Assembly (NCBI GenBank): GCA_016700175.1
Contig: CP065003.1
Coordinates: 382,001 to 446,000, forward strand
Direction: 5' to 3'
From: Acidobacteriota bacterium
GTDB lineage: Bacteria > Acidobacteriota > Blastocatellia > Pyrinomonadales > Pyrinomonadaceae
Length of the DNA stretch: 64,000 nt
In this document: positions 15,317 through 24,394 of the stretch, piece after piece
How positions within the stretch are numbered: the stretch's first letter is position 1
Layout: each line of letters begins with the position of its first letter
Made by a program: the position numbers and the translations under genes
The notes under the pieces: model-generated
The model's database searches: none
Told to the model about the DNA's origin: nothing
The model's input: only the letters and a program-made list of their open reading frames with translations

Positions 15317-16415
15317 CTTTCACGGCCTCCAATATGGCCGGCATCATCGCCTCGGTGAAGAATTCATTGCCGTTCCAGTTGAAATGGTCTATGTCGCAGT
15401 GAAGCAATTCAATGCTGTGCTCATCGAGGCCTCCAAAAAGCCTTCGGGGCGGAACCCCGATCAAAGTAACCTCGGGTCCGAACCTGGCCTGCCAGTCTTG
15501 ATATTCGATCACTTTGTCACTTCCGCGCTCAAAAAGCTGGGGAACGTTCAGAAAAACGAGCTTTACATCGTGCTCCTTCAGCAGTTCGACCAGAGCGTCA
15601 AGGTAGTGCTCCTGATATTCCGGAAGCCGTTGCTCCTTGAACCGGAAATTCTGTTTGGTCTCGTCTGAAAAAGTAAGGAACTCGGCAGAGAACTCAGGCG
15701 GTCTCGGCCGGAACCTCACAAAGGTATCCGGATCGCGGTCCATACCAAGTACTTCCTTCTTCGCGCCAAGGCTGTCTACGAACTCGGATCTCCGTTCATA
15801 AGGACTGCGAATGGCAGCCAGAAGGTCGTGGGGCGTTGCGAGAACACTGCAGGCGTATAGAGAGAGCTTTGAATGGTACTGGAGATCTTCAACTACTTCG
15901 GGAAAGTCCGAATACCGCTGCAGCTTACATCCGGGAATGCTGGGTCCTCTGGTCCAGTCGTCTCTCAGAATAGAAAACACGACCGTTCGGACCTTCCTGC
16001 GGGCCAGCAGATCCTTGAGGATAACGTACGGTACGTCTATGCCGTTGAACAAGAACCCGAGAGTCACGATTTCTGCGGGCCTGCCGAGTTCACTGCTCAG
16101 CGTCGTCTTCACCCGGGGCGTATCGATCGCGCTCCAGATGACAGACGCCCCAAGAAACAGAACGTCGATATCCTCCTTCTCCTCGAAGATCTGGTTCCTG
16201 ATGTAGGTGTAATCTCCAAGATTCATTGGCATCGACTTGTACGCAGCCGAACGGTTGCTCAGTCCTGTCTTGTTCGAGAGTATGGGAGACAACAAGAGCG
16301 CAACGAGAAGCAGGAGAAACCAAAGGGCGGAACTCCGGCGAAGGAAAGCCGCGCGTGGAGTGCGAGTGGAGCCATTGGCGTCGTCAAACAACGCGGTCCA
16401 GTGAGTTTCAGGCAT
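15309..16415 (-). CDS. Membrane-anchored SGNH-fold acyltransferase/esterase (DltD/AlgX-like)
   Basis: With the ATG at 16415 the protein has 368 residues; an alternative ATG lies at 16424. I favour 16415 because it overlaps the carrier-protein stop as ATGCCTGA, the same kind of 8-base overlap used elsewhere in this operon. One N-terminal helix (SALWFLLLLVALLLSPIL) would leave the rest outside the cytoplasm. Block I of an SGNH hydrolase is VLFLGASVIWSAID (nucleophile near S91). The C-terminal block is CDIDHFNWNGNEFF (D341, H344). DltD and AlgX-type partners of MBOAT enzymes share this topology and complete the transfer to polymer. It probably accepts the acyl group from the MBOAT/microprotein pair. 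Confidence 0.85.
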   Translation of the reverse strand: MPETHWTALFDDANGSTRTPRAAFLRRSSALWFLLLLVALLLSPILSNKTGLSNRSAAYKSMPMNLGDYTYIRNQIFEEKEDIDVLFLGASVIWSAIDTPRVKTTLSSELGRPAEIVTLGFLFNGIDVPYVILKDLLARRKVRTVVFSILRDDWTRGPSIPGCKLQRYSDFPEVVEDLQYHSKLSLYACSVLATPHDLLAAIRSPYERRSEFVDSLGAKKEVLGMDRDPDTFVRFRPRPPEFSAEFLTFSDETKQNFRFKEQRLPEYQEHYLDALVELLKEHDVKLVFLNVPQLFERGSDKVIEYQDWQARFGPEVTLIGVPPRRLFGGLDEHSIELLHCDIDHFNWNGNEFFTEAMMPAILEAVKDE

Positions 16416-16665
16416 TCGTTCCATTCAGGCGCTTCAAGATCAGATCAGCAAACTCCCCGACATTTCCGGTCCCCTCAACTTCGCCGACACGGAACTTGAC
16501 CCCAAAGGCCTCTTCCACTGCAACCACCAGCGAGATATGCAGCAGGGAATCCCACTCCTCAACCTGCTTCGCAGAAAGCTCAGGCGTGACCACGACCTCA
16601 TCCAAAAAAATGTCGTCGAAGATCTCCTGCAAACGCTCCAGAACTTCGGATCTTGTCATATTCAT
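16408..16665 (-). CDS. Acyl carrier protein
   Basis: An 85-residue carrier protein. The phosphopantetheine attachment serine is S40 in EEWDSLLHISLVVAVEE, preceded by LSAKQVEEW, typical of discrete carrier proteins in polyketide and FkbH-type loading systems rather than of the fatty-acid ACP (which usually has GADSLD). The ATG overlaps the FkbH-like stop by four bases (ATGA), and the stop overlaps the SGNH start. It would hold the acyl group loaded by the FkbH-like protein and deliver it to the reductase/dehydratase pair or to the MBOAT, as DltC does in dlt systems. Confidence 0.92.
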   Translation of the reverse strand: MNMTRSEVLERLQEIFDDIFLDEVVVTPELSAKQVEEWDSLLHISLVVAVEEAFGVKFRVGEVEGTGNVGEFADLILKRLNGTNA

Positions 16666-18575
16666 AATTTCGCGTGCGTCGATTCAATCGCTATGAAAGT
16701 CGGTCTTGGTTCGAAACCATCCACTGACAGTTCGTATTCTCCGGCCTCGTCGTCTTCTCTGATAGTGCTGAACCCAAGGTCCGGATAGTGTCGTTTCACC
16801 ATTCCGTTCTTCGCCGTGGGGAGGTAAACGCCCTTGATGCGCGAGCATCCGAAATCCCTGGCCCTCGCCACCAGCTCGTTCATCACGGCTTCTTCAACCT
16901 GCCTTTTTAGTACACGGCAGCTCATCAACCAGGTATCGACCTCGAGAGTCTCCCCGTCCCGCTTTCCGATCACCACCGATATCAGCCCGTGGTCGCCGAA
17001 CTTGTCGGACAGCCTCATCGTGAAGCCTGTGAAGTCGGGATCCTCGATGATCCTTTCTACCTCCGACTCCGTCCGCCGCCGTGTCGTAAGGTTGAACTGA
17101 TTACTTTTGTTGATCAGTTGGCCTATACGCGGAAGATCAAGCCTGTCGAAGTCTTTGACCGTTCCTTTCATTTGCAGTGAACCAAGAAACGAGTCCATAT
17201 CGACGGACGTCTCAAGCAGGTTCCTGCGTTCTGCCTCTTTGCGGTATTGGAGTGTCTTCGACCTGTCTTCGATCGAAATCGAAGCTACTTCAAAGAGCCG
17301 CGATTCCTTGAGCTGTGGGACAAACTGGGACGGATCCGGATTTAGAAGCAAAGCAGTGACATCTGGAGTGAACTGCCTAACAATCTCGATTTCCGCCGGA
17401 TTGTCATCTACAAAAACAAAGCTGTCTAGCCCAAGCTTCAATTCGTCGGAGATCCTTGCCAGATTATCAGGTTTCGGGTCCCAATTCGCCTTGAAGGAAA
17501 CGATGTCCTCCTCACGCAAGACCATTTCAGGGTGCTTCCTGAATGGCTCAATTGCATTCTCGAAATCGTTCTTACTGCAAACTGCTAAAACTACTCCTCT
17601 TTCAGTTAATGATTGAACGTATGCCTGAAACGCTTTGAATGCTTCTCCCCTGGGGGAGGTATCTCCAAGTTCGATTCCCTCTAATCCATCGTCCCCAATA
17701 ACGCCTCCCCAAATCGTATTGTCTAGATCAAGAACCAGAACTTTTTTCGACGCCCGCTTAAGCGAACAGACTATATGCGAGATCTCTCGCGCGAGGACGA
17801 CCTGCAAAACGGGCGAAAGCAACTGTTTGCTCTCGAACCAGGAAGATTCGTCGCGAGCGACTAGACCTCCCGTCCTGTAAGCGAGGAATTCAAGATCACA
17901 AATATGTACAAAATTCGGAGCAAGCTCGGCAAGAGCCAGGTTGACTGACCTCTTGAAATTCCAGTCTGAAGCAGGGTGCTTTGTTCCTAGCTGTCCAAGA
18001 TCAAAATACGGGGAAGGGCCGAAATTACAGAGTATGATCTCCGCAGAAGATCGCTGCCGGATCAGGTTGCAAAGAGACAGCGTTTCATTGGCATAGCGTT
18101 CGACTTCAGTAGCAATCGCTTCGGCGCTGTCCGTTAGGTCTCCCGCGTACTTGCAGGTTGTCTCGTCGGGTAGGACAACGACGATCTCCGGATCAAATCC
18201 GTATAGCTCACTCTCAGGGTCGGTTATCTCGGCTCGGTAATTGTTGTAGTTGCCAAGATGCAGTTTTACATTCCCCTTTTCGATAGCGAGAAGATGCTCT
18301 ATGAGCTCCGAGAGCGGATATAATGTGCTTCCACCGACTACCGCAATGCGAAATTCTTCGTGTGGCGTCCCCTGATTTGGGCCGAAGTCAATTGTATTCG
18401 CTCTCTTACGTAAATTCGAAAGCTTGATAATCTCAGAGAAAGAGTGACACTCGTTCGAAAACTCAGCAAGACGCTGCCAAAACGCACTGTCCTTAGTCGC
18501 CAAGAGCTCTTTAAGGATGCCGATTCTGGAAGAGGAGACCTTGCTAGTTGATGTGTTCGCCTTCAAACTTTCCAT
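16662..18575 (-). CDS. FkbH-like HAD-IIIC family loading protein
   Basis: I choose the ATG at 18575, with AAGGTG just upstream, rather than the GTG two codons earlier; the product has 637 residues. About 250 N-terminal residues form an SGNH-like accessory region (RIAVVGGSTLYPL...). The HAD-IIIC domain follows with the phosphatase motif LVLDLDNTIWGGVIG (D283, D285), then AVCSKNDFENA and SFVFVDDNPAEIEIVRQ. The C-terminal part resembles the acyltransferase-like half of FkbH (VDTWLMSCRVLKRQVEEAV). FkbH proteins take 1,3-bisphosphoglycerate, remove a phosphate and load a glyceryl unit onto a carrier protein. The adjacent carrier protein fits that role. Which acyl group is actually loaded here is not determinable from sequence. 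Confidence 0.88.
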   Translation of the reverse strand: MESLKANTSTSKVSSSRIGILKELLATKDSAFWQRLAEFSNECHSFSEIIKLSNLRKRANTIDFGPNQGTPHEEFRIAVVGGSTLYPLSELIEHLLAIEKGNVKLHLGNYNNYRAEITDPESELYGFDPEIVVVLPDETTCKYAGDLTDSAEAIATEVERYANETLSLCNLIRQRSSAEIILCNFGPSPYFDLGQLGTKHPASDWNFKRSVNLALAELAPNFVHICDLEFLAYRTGGLVARDESSWFESKQLLSPVLQVVLAREISHIVCSLKRASKKVLVLDLDNTIWGGVIGDDGLEGIELGDTSPRGEAFKAFQAYVQSLTERGVVLAVCSKNDFENAIEPFRKHPEMVLREEDIVSFKANWDPKPDNLARISDELKLGLDSFVFVDDNPAEIEIVRQFTPDVTALLLNPDPSQFVPQLKESRLFEVASISIEDRSKTLQYRKEAERRNLLETSVDMDSFLGSLQMKGTVKDFDRLDLPRIGQLINKSNQFNLTTRRRTESEVERIIEDPDFTGFTMRLSDKFGDHGLISVVIGKRDGETLEVDTWLMSCRVLKRQVEEAVMNELVARARDFGCSRIKGVYLPTAKNGMVKRHYPDLGFSTIREDDEAGEYELSVDGFEPRPTFIAIESTHAKL

Positions 18576-18654
18576 GAGCACCTTGAATCACTGGAAACGC
18601 CTTAGGAGTCAATTCAGAGCCTCGTGTCTGAATGGGCTATGCGTCCGCAAGTGA

Positions 18655-20946
18655 CTAGTCTTTCATTCTTTCCGGGCCCTCTGGTTTAGCCGTACCTGCC
18701 TCCAGCAACTCTCGAGCGCCAATAGGCCCCGCCTCGATCTCAAATCCCCTACCGGTGGCCGAAGGTGATCTAACGATCCACACCTTGCGGTCGATGTAAT
18801 GCTCCAAGAGCTTCCTACGAGTATCAAGACCGGTTACTTCCTTACAATTGATCCTGTCCCAGCAGATGATGGCCCGGCGGTCCCAGGCATAAACCGGAGC
18901 ATGTGCTTCCAAATCCAAAAGGTTGTACGCCATAGCCGAGTCAAAGTCGGGATGCATATAAGCATCATTTCCGAGTTTGATCAGTATCAAGCTGTCTGTG
19001 TTCTTCCAGTTGTCCGCCAAATGACGGATGTCCGGACGCATGCCCCTGAGATTGTGGTACTTGTCTATCGCTCGCCACGGGATGAACACCGTTACTCCGA
19101 AAACAGTCAGAAACACCAGAGTGAGTCTGAAATTGAAAGCGCCGTTCTGGAAATGTTCCTTCAGCATCCGCGAGAGAACTTCGATCCCCCTTGCTGTCAG
19201 CGCGCACATAGGCACGATCACGATGTACCAGTACCTGGCAGAGAATTCCGGGCCGCCTGCAAAGTAATAAAAGAAGTACAGGATGTATATTACAAGAATT
19301 ACCCCTATCATCACGCCGTCAGCGCCTTTCAAACGGCCCCGGAGGATGAGGATTGCGGCAAGCAGAAATCCTCCTATGCTCCATCCGAAAATGTCAACGC
19401 TCATCGTTGATAGGTTCAGGTTCGAATTGATAAGGGCGTCGATCGGACTGTGGCCCGGATTCGGATCAAGCCCCCAACCCATTCCTCGGTCGGCTCCAAA
19501 CCCGTAGGAGTTCGCGTTCGGCCCGAAATATGAGTTCATATATTCCATCACGGGGACCTTGAGCGGATCACCGGTGAGCAGCCAGTTGTAGTACAGTCCG
19601 AAGCCGCCGAGTGCCGCAGTGCCCAAGGCGAACGAGATCAAAGCGGCGAACCGAATCCGAAACCCGCCAATACCAATCGCCCAAACTGCAAGAAGAACGC
19701 CAATCGCCACCGCATCTAGAGGTCTTATCAACGAAGTGAATCCAACACACGCTCCGGCTACGAATGCCCAGCCCATGCTCCCCGTCCTCCTCGAAAAAGC
19801 TATACCGATGCCGCCGAGAAGCGCGAGCGTTAGCGTCGACGTATGGTTCATCACGCTCATTCCGAGGAAGATCGCCCACGGAGAAAATCCAAGCAGGAAC
19901 GACGACAACCGCGAAACACGTTCGGGATAGATCTCCTTAAGAAAGATGTAACAGAGCAGTACGTTGAGCCCGGTCAGGATGGGATTGACCAGCCAGGGAA
20001 ATCCAAGTATCGTGCCGGCGGTCAAGATCATCGGCCAACCGGGAGGCGTCACGGGATACCACCGATCGCCGTAGATTCCCATCAGATACGTTTCAAATGC
20101 TTGCTGGACCGGCGGAGCCGGAAGAGTCAGCGCTCCTTCAGCGAACATCCTCGAATGGATCAGATATGTGACCTCTTCTGGAATATGCGGATGCTGTTCG
20201 TACGAGAGAACCACCAGTACCGAAGAAGCAACTGTGGCAAATACAGCGACGAGAACGACAGATCTTATCGATCTCCCAAACCGGTTGGAGGCTCCCCGGG
20301 TCGCTCCGTTTCCGAATATGCAGTTAACCACCCGCTGGATCCGTTCACAGGGTTTATCCGGAATCGCGGCAGCCGCAAGGATCAAGTTTCCAAGGCTCAC
20401 AAGATGGAGAGTGCTTGAAAGCAGGAACTCCTGAACATAGAAGCCGACATCCTCAGAAACTGTGGCCGAAGGCAGGAGGAACGCAGCCAGAACCAGTAGC
20501 ACCTGCCACCACTTGAACCGGGAGCGTATGAAGCCCCAAATTTCTTTGCGATAGATTGCGAGGCCGGCAAGTACTGCCAGCGTCCTGACAAGGAGAATGG
20601 CTGTAAAGACAACGAATTCGTTCGCGAAGAGTGCTGAAATGGGCTGAAGATGCTGATAGTGGACCGTGGGTCCCGCAAACGTGATCTGGAATGTGGAGAC
20701 ATGCCCCAGCGCGGCGAGAGAAAACCAAAGCGCGGAAGCACGCCATTCTGTGTTGACGGTGAACCCAAGGAGCCCGCAGACCAAAGCAATACAGAATCCC
20801 GTCGTAGCAAGCCCGGTCAAGTCTCCTTCGGAGTTCCTGAACAGGTGTGACGTAAAGGTCCAGGCCAGGACCAAAACTCCAAAGGAGAGGCCTGCTAACG
20901 GGAGGCCGTAATCCAAAACGTGTGAATGTGAACTTCGTTCTTTCAT
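18655..20946 (-). CDS. GT-C fold membrane glycosyltransferase (large)
   Basis: A 763-residue protein with about a dozen membrane helices and a C-terminal soluble domain. I take the ATG at 20946, preceded by ACGGAGCGGAG; a GTG 11 codons upstream is less likely. The first large loop reads EQHPHIPEEVTYLIHSRMF, the acidic loop-one position of PMT/ArnT-type enzymes, followed by YPVTPPGWPMILTAG, both typical of polyprenyl-phosphate-sugar-dependent transferases. Such enzymes add sugars at the periplasmic face. The gene begins 33 bases after the GH30-like lipoprotein gene. It would act in the glycan pathway encoded here; its donor and acceptor are unknown. Confidence 0.8.
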   Translation of the reverse strand: MKERSSHSHVLDYGLPLAGLSFGVLVLAWTFTSHLFRNSEGDLTGLATTGFCIALVCGLLGFTVNTEWRASALWFSLAALGHVSTFQITFAGPTVHYQHLQPISALFANEFVVFTAILLVRTLAVLAGLAIYRKEIWGFIRSRFKWWQVLLVLAAFLLPSATVSEDVGFYVQEFLLSSTLHLVSLGNLILAAAAIPDKPCERIQRVVNCIFGNGATRGASNRFGRSIRSVVLVAVFATVASSVLVVLSYEQHPHIPEEVTYLIHSRMFAEGALTLPAPPVQQAFETYLMGIYGDRWYPVTPPGWPMILTAGTILGFPWLVNPILTGLNVLLCYIFLKEIYPERVSRLSSFLLGFSPWAIFLGMSVMNHTSTLTLALLGGIGIAFSRRTGSMGWAFVAGACVGFTSLIRPLDAVAIGVLLAVWAIGIGGFRIRFAALISFALGTAALGGFGLYYNWLLTGDPLKVPVMEYMNSYFGPNANSYGFGADRGMGWGLDPNPGHSPIDALINSNLNLSTMSVDIFGWSIGGFLLAAILILRGRLKGADGVMIGVILVIYILYFFYYFAGGPEFSARYWYIVIVPMCALTARGIEVLSRMLKEHFQNGAFNFRLTLVFLTVFGVTVFIPWRAIDKYHNLRGMRPDIRHLADNWKNTDSLILIKLGNDAYMHPDFDSAMAYNLLDLEAHAPVYAWDRRAIICWDRINCKEVTGLDTRRKLLEHYIDRKVWIVRSPSATGRGFEIEAGPIGARELLEAGTAKPEGPERMKD

Positions 20947-20979
20947 TCTCCGCTCCGTGGTTAATCCAGGCAGCAACAC

Positions 20980-22398
20980 CTAGTTCACACCGCACTCGGC
21001 AATCGGCGCGAACTTCTGTTCGTTGTAAACGGCCAATACACCGGGAAACGGTACACGTACCTCCAGATTCCCCGACTCACCGGAAGTAACACTTGCTTCG
21101 TCCTTGCTGTTCCCGTCAAATCCTACGTGACACACAGCATATCTGCCCGCCGGCAAACCGGATACTGTCAAACGACCGAACCCGTCTGCATTGACAAGCA
21201 GCACGACTCCGGAATCGGCGCCGGAAAACGCGACAGGCCTGAAATTGGAATTCTCGGAATGCGCCTCGATCCTCACGGCGCCGGGGCGGATATGGTTGAA
21301 GTATTGCTTCAAGAGCTTCGTGCGCTTTCCCCATTCGACCTCCGATTCCTTCGGACCCTCGGGAAACGTTATGAAGTAATGTCCGCCGTTATCTTCTCCC
21401 CCTGGAAATGTTAGGGTGTACTGCTGCCACGCCGAGGCATTTCCGTAAACAAGGTCGCGATAGAGATCGTCGTGATCAGCCGCAATGAACTCGAGCATTG
21501 AGGTCCGTTTTCCGCTGCGGCGAGCGATATCCGCGATCTTCAGAAGGTTCGTTTCCGTACCGCCCCTGTAGAGATGATAGGAAATCTCGTCGATCACTTC
21601 GAAAGCTCCGGGAGTCTTGGATATGCCGTCGACAAGTGCCGGAACGAGTCCGGCGTCCTTCGCTGAAGGCGCGATGAACTCGGGCTCGAATCCCGCTTCT
21701 TTCAATCTCCGCGAAGCGGCAGACACTGCGCGGCCAATATCCTCTCCTGTCCAGTCCGTGTCGTTGTCCGGCTCGAGGATCACTTCCAGAGCATCCGGGA
21801 CGAATCCGTATTTTCTGTCCATATGCCGGAAAACGGCGACGATGAACTCTGCATATTCCTCGGGGTGTTTCGCCAGTTTCAATGAATCCTCGGGCGGATC
21901 ATCGCCGAAGTCAACAAAACACAGGTTCACATATAGGTCCTGCTGTTCTTTCTTGAGCCGATCTTTGTAGGGAATAATGACGCTTTCTATGTTGAGGTCC
22001 AGCTCAGAGAAATGGAACCCGGCTTCGGAAGCTACATCCGGGTCCTGATTGTCATTTAACACGTAGTAGCGGCTTCTGTTGAATTCTTCTTCTGATATCT
22101 TTCCCGACTGCCAGTCCGAAAAATAGTCCCGTCTGTTCTCGGCACCGCTACGAACCTCGAGCCTCAGACGATTGATCCCAAGTTCAGAAACCGATAGGTC
22201 GATCAGTTTCTGGCGGTATCTAGGCTGGTTCGGAGAATGTGCTTCACCTGTTTGGGAAAGCGCCTCCCATCCAGTGAATGTCTGATACCTCTTTTCGGTG
22301 CTTATCTCAATCGTCACGTCCTGCGGGCCCCAGCCTGCACAGGACGAAACGGACAAAGCAATGGAGAGGGTCAAAGCAACCGGCATTCGCAACCACAT
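20980..22398 (-). CDS. Lipoprotein with GH30-like (clan A) glycoside hydrolase domain
   Basis: A 472-residue exported protein. The signal sequence ends in the lipobox VSSC, so it is likely a lipoprotein. The catalytic domain resembles GH30-like (beta/alpha)8 enzymes with a small beta C-terminal domain. It has YQTFTGWEALSQ at the first strand, ELGINRLRLEVRSG, the likely acid/base glutamate in LEVILEPDNDTDW, and the likely nucleophile in SMLEFIAADHDD followed by ASAWQQYTLTFPGG. A clear paralogue is the C-terminal half of 40930-43278. The ATG at 22398 follows GAGGATTGAATT. It lies in the glycan cluster, so trimming or degradation of the polymer is a reasonable role; substrate unknown. Confidence 0.75.
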   Translation of the reverse strand: MWLRMPVALTLSIALSVSSCAGWGPQDVTIEISTEKRYQTFTGWEALSQTGEAHSPNQPRYRQKLIDLSVSELGINRLRLEVRSGAENRRDYFSDWQSGKISEEEFNRSRYYVLNDNQDPDVASEAGFHFSELDLNIESVIIPYKDRLKKEQQDLYVNLCFVDFGDDPPEDSLKLAKHPEEYAEFIVAVFRHMDRKYGFVPDALEVILEPDNDTDWTGEDIGRAVSAASRRLKEAGFEPEFIAPSAKDAGLVPALVDGISKTPGAFEVIDEISYHLYRGGTETNLLKIADIARRSGKRTSMLEFIAADHDDLYRDLVYGNASAWQQYTLTFPGGEDNGGHYFITFPEGPKESEVEWGKRTKLLKQYFNHIRPGAVRIEAHSENSNFRPVAFSGADSGVVLLVNADGFGRLTVSGLPAGRYAVCHVGFDGNSKDEASVTSGESGNLEVRVPFPGVLAVYNEQKFAPIAECGVN

Positions 22399-22401
22399 AA
22401 T

Positions 22402-23823
22402 TCAATCCTCGACCACGTGTTCTTCGAATTCCCTGCGGTACATATTCCAGCGTTCATCGTCGAAGCTTCCGTCCTTGCCGAGGCATTCGACAGCGGCGTA
22501 CGACATCGCCAGCGCGTGGTGTGTGTTGTCGTGGGCAAAAAGCCCCTGCCTTCCGAACGTAAGAACCCGCTCGAGCCCTGAAGCCCATCTGTCCAGCGCT
22601 TCGAAATGAGCTTCGTACCCGGTTTTGTAGATCGGATAAGCGAAAGGAAGCCTCCGGGTCTCGGTTTGGACTACCTTCGACGAGACAGGGAGCCCGCAGC
22701 GCTCCAGCGAGTCCTTGAGGATCGTGCCCAGTTCTTCGTCAGAGGCGTTCCACATATCGTCGCCAACCGAACAGGGGAGCTCTCCGCACAGCACCGTTCT
22801 CCCCCTGGGCTCCTCTGAAGCGCTGTAGTTCTTGGGTTCCGAGAGCCGCGTCAAAGGTATCTCCTCTTCCGGGAAGTAGTGCGCGTCGAACTCTGTCCAA
22901 CGGTCCTGCTCGAGCACTGTGTAAATAAGGATCATCGCGCGGTAGGAAATGCTCTCCGCCGCTTCGATCACTTCGGCGGGTGGTGCCGGTCTGACGATCT
23001 TCGCCAGCACACTCAGGGGAATAGTCGACCAGACATAGTCGGCTTCGACGAACCCGTCACCGTCGGCGGAGGAGAACCTAACCCTGTGCGGATCTCCGAG
23101 CTCCTGGGCTTCGGCCGCCGTGCCGTACCGGAAATCGACGCCCAGCCGGGAGGCTTCGCCGGCGAGGGCGGTCGTGATCTGACCGTAACCTCTTTTCGGG
23201 TAGTAGAACCGCCCGGCGCCTTTCGGTTTCAGCCCTGGAACCAGCGACAGCGCTTTTCGCACCATTTTACCGAGGCTGCCTGCGGCCACCCGCTTCTTCG
23301 CCTGGATCGCCGAGAGCTCCTCCGGGGGCAGGCCCCAGATCTTTCGCGCGTACGGGAAGTAAAAGTCCCTGCATATCGTGGCTCCGAGGCCTTTCTCAAG
23401 CACGCCGGTGAAGGTTTCCTTTCCGTCGTTCGCCAGGCTCAAAGGAATGACTTTACGAAGCGCGTCTCCGGCCACGCCGGTGCTGAACCGAAGAGGGAGC
23501 TTCAGGGCAAGGTCCTGAGGTTTGAGAGGGAAGTGTATCCAGCGTCCCTGCAGGCGTATCCTTCCGTGCCTCGGCCGGTCCAGGAGTTCGTCACCAAGTA
23601 GCGTCTTGAGATCGTCGAGGATCCGGGGATCGCAGGCAGGATGAAGCCTGTGACTTCCATAGTCAACGTTCAGACCCGCCAGTTCAAAGCTGCCGGCATT
23701 TCCTCCCGGCACGGGCCCTTTCTCGATCACCGTGACCTCGGCCTTCTTCTCGACGGCAAGCCTCCAGGCGGCTCCGGCACCTGCAGGACCGGCTCCAAGT
23801 ACTGCAATTCGCGTTTGCTGCAT
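22402..23823 (-). CDS. FAD-dependent oxidoreductase (amine-oxidase fold)
   Basis: A 473-residue flavoprotein with the N-terminal dinucleotide motif VLGAGPAGAGAAWRL and the GG-box-like PGGNAGSFELAGLNVDYGSH. It resembles the NAD(P)-binding/amine-oxidase proteins, related to protoporphyrinogen oxidase and UDP-galactopyranose mutase, that occur in many surface-polysaccharide loci. VLTFGRQGLFAHDNTHHALAM is the C-terminal FAD-binding segment. A second member of the same group is at 31911-33434, and both have the GSHRLHP or GGHRFFT element near residues 55-70. Whether it oxidises a lipid- or nucleotide-linked sugar or acts elsewhere is unknown. It is packed head-to-tail with the methyltransferase gene (one-base gap). 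Confidence 0.85.
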   Translation of the reverse strand: MQQTRIAVLGAGPAGAGAAWRLAVEKKAEVTVIEKGPVPGGNAGSFELAGLNVDYGSHRLHPACDPRILDDLKTLLGDELLDRPRHGRIRLQGRWIHFPLKPQDLALKLPLRFSTGVAGDALRKVIPLSLANDGKETFTGVLEKGLGATICRDFYFPYARKIWGLPPEELSAIQAKKRVAAGSLGKMVRKALSLVPGLKPKGAGRFYYPKRGYGQITTALAGEASRLGVDFRYGTAAEAQELGDPHRVRFSSADGDGFVEADYVWSTIPLSVLAKIVRPAPPAEVIEAAESISYRAMILIYTVLEQDRWTEFDAHYFPEEEIPLTRLSEPKNYSASEEPRGRTVLCGELPCSVGDDMWNASDEELGTILKDSLERCGLPVSSKVVQTETRRLPFAYPIYKTGYEAHFEALDRWASGLERVLTFGRQGLFAHDNTHHALAMSYAAVECLGKDGSFDDERWNMYRREFEEHVVED

Positions 23824-23824
23824 T

Positions 23825-24394
23825 TCAGATCAGGTAAGGTACGAATCTCTTGGTGCGAGCGCGGTACGAGTCATATCCGGGAAGCTCCCGAACCAGCATC
23901 TCTTCTTCCTTGACCGCCTTGAGAAAGACCGCGGGCGCCAGGAACAAAATGCCCAACACGAGCCAGGAATTCAGCGCCAATTCAAGTCCCAGCAGGAGCA
24001 AAACGTCTCCGGTGTAGATCGGATGCCGAACGTAGCCGTACAAACCTCTCGACACCACCTGTTGCTCCTCAAGCACCTGGCCGGTCTCGATGTTAGCCCA
24101 GTTGTCGCCCAACTGGACACGGCCCAGGATCGCGACTATTAGACCGACGGTGAATAGCGCCGTCCCAACTACCCTCAGATAAAACGGCTCGTCGAGGACA
24201 GGGAATACGTCAGGCAGCAGCGTCTGAACTATGATTCCAAGGAGAATCAGGACCTTGATCGCCTTTACGAGCGAGATCCCGGCCGTTCTGTTCTCAACAG
24301 GCCTGGACCCGCTCCTTATACGCAGATATTCCCAAACAGCCTTATGCGCGACAAGACCGGTCAGCAAATATATCTTAAGCAAGATCAGGTTCAT
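23825..24394 (-). CDS. Isoprenylcysteine carboxyl methyltransferase-family membrane protein
   Basis: A 189-residue protein with four to five membrane helices. The SAM-binding signature of the ICMT/PEMT group is GLYGYVRHPIYTGDVLLLLG, followed by the family's C-terminal EEEMLVRELPGYDSYRARTK. Bacterial members methylate lipids, isoprenoid-type substrates or other membrane-embedded acceptors, and the acceptor is not predictable. The ATG overlaps the upstream GT2 stop by four bases (ATGA), so it is translated together with the polyprenyl-phosphate-sugar synthase-like gene. A role in modifying a lipid carrier or lipid-linked glycan is plausible but inferred. Confidence 0.85.
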   Translation of the reverse strand: MNLILLKIYLLTGLVAHKAVWEYLRIRSGSRPVENRTAGISLVKAIKVLILLGIIVQTLLPDVFPVLDEPFYLRVVGTALFTVGLIVAILGRVQLGDNWANIETGQVLEEQQVVSRGLYGYVRHPIYTGDVLLLLGLELALNSWLVLGILFLAPAVFLKAVKEEEMLVRELPGYDSYRARTKRFVPYLI

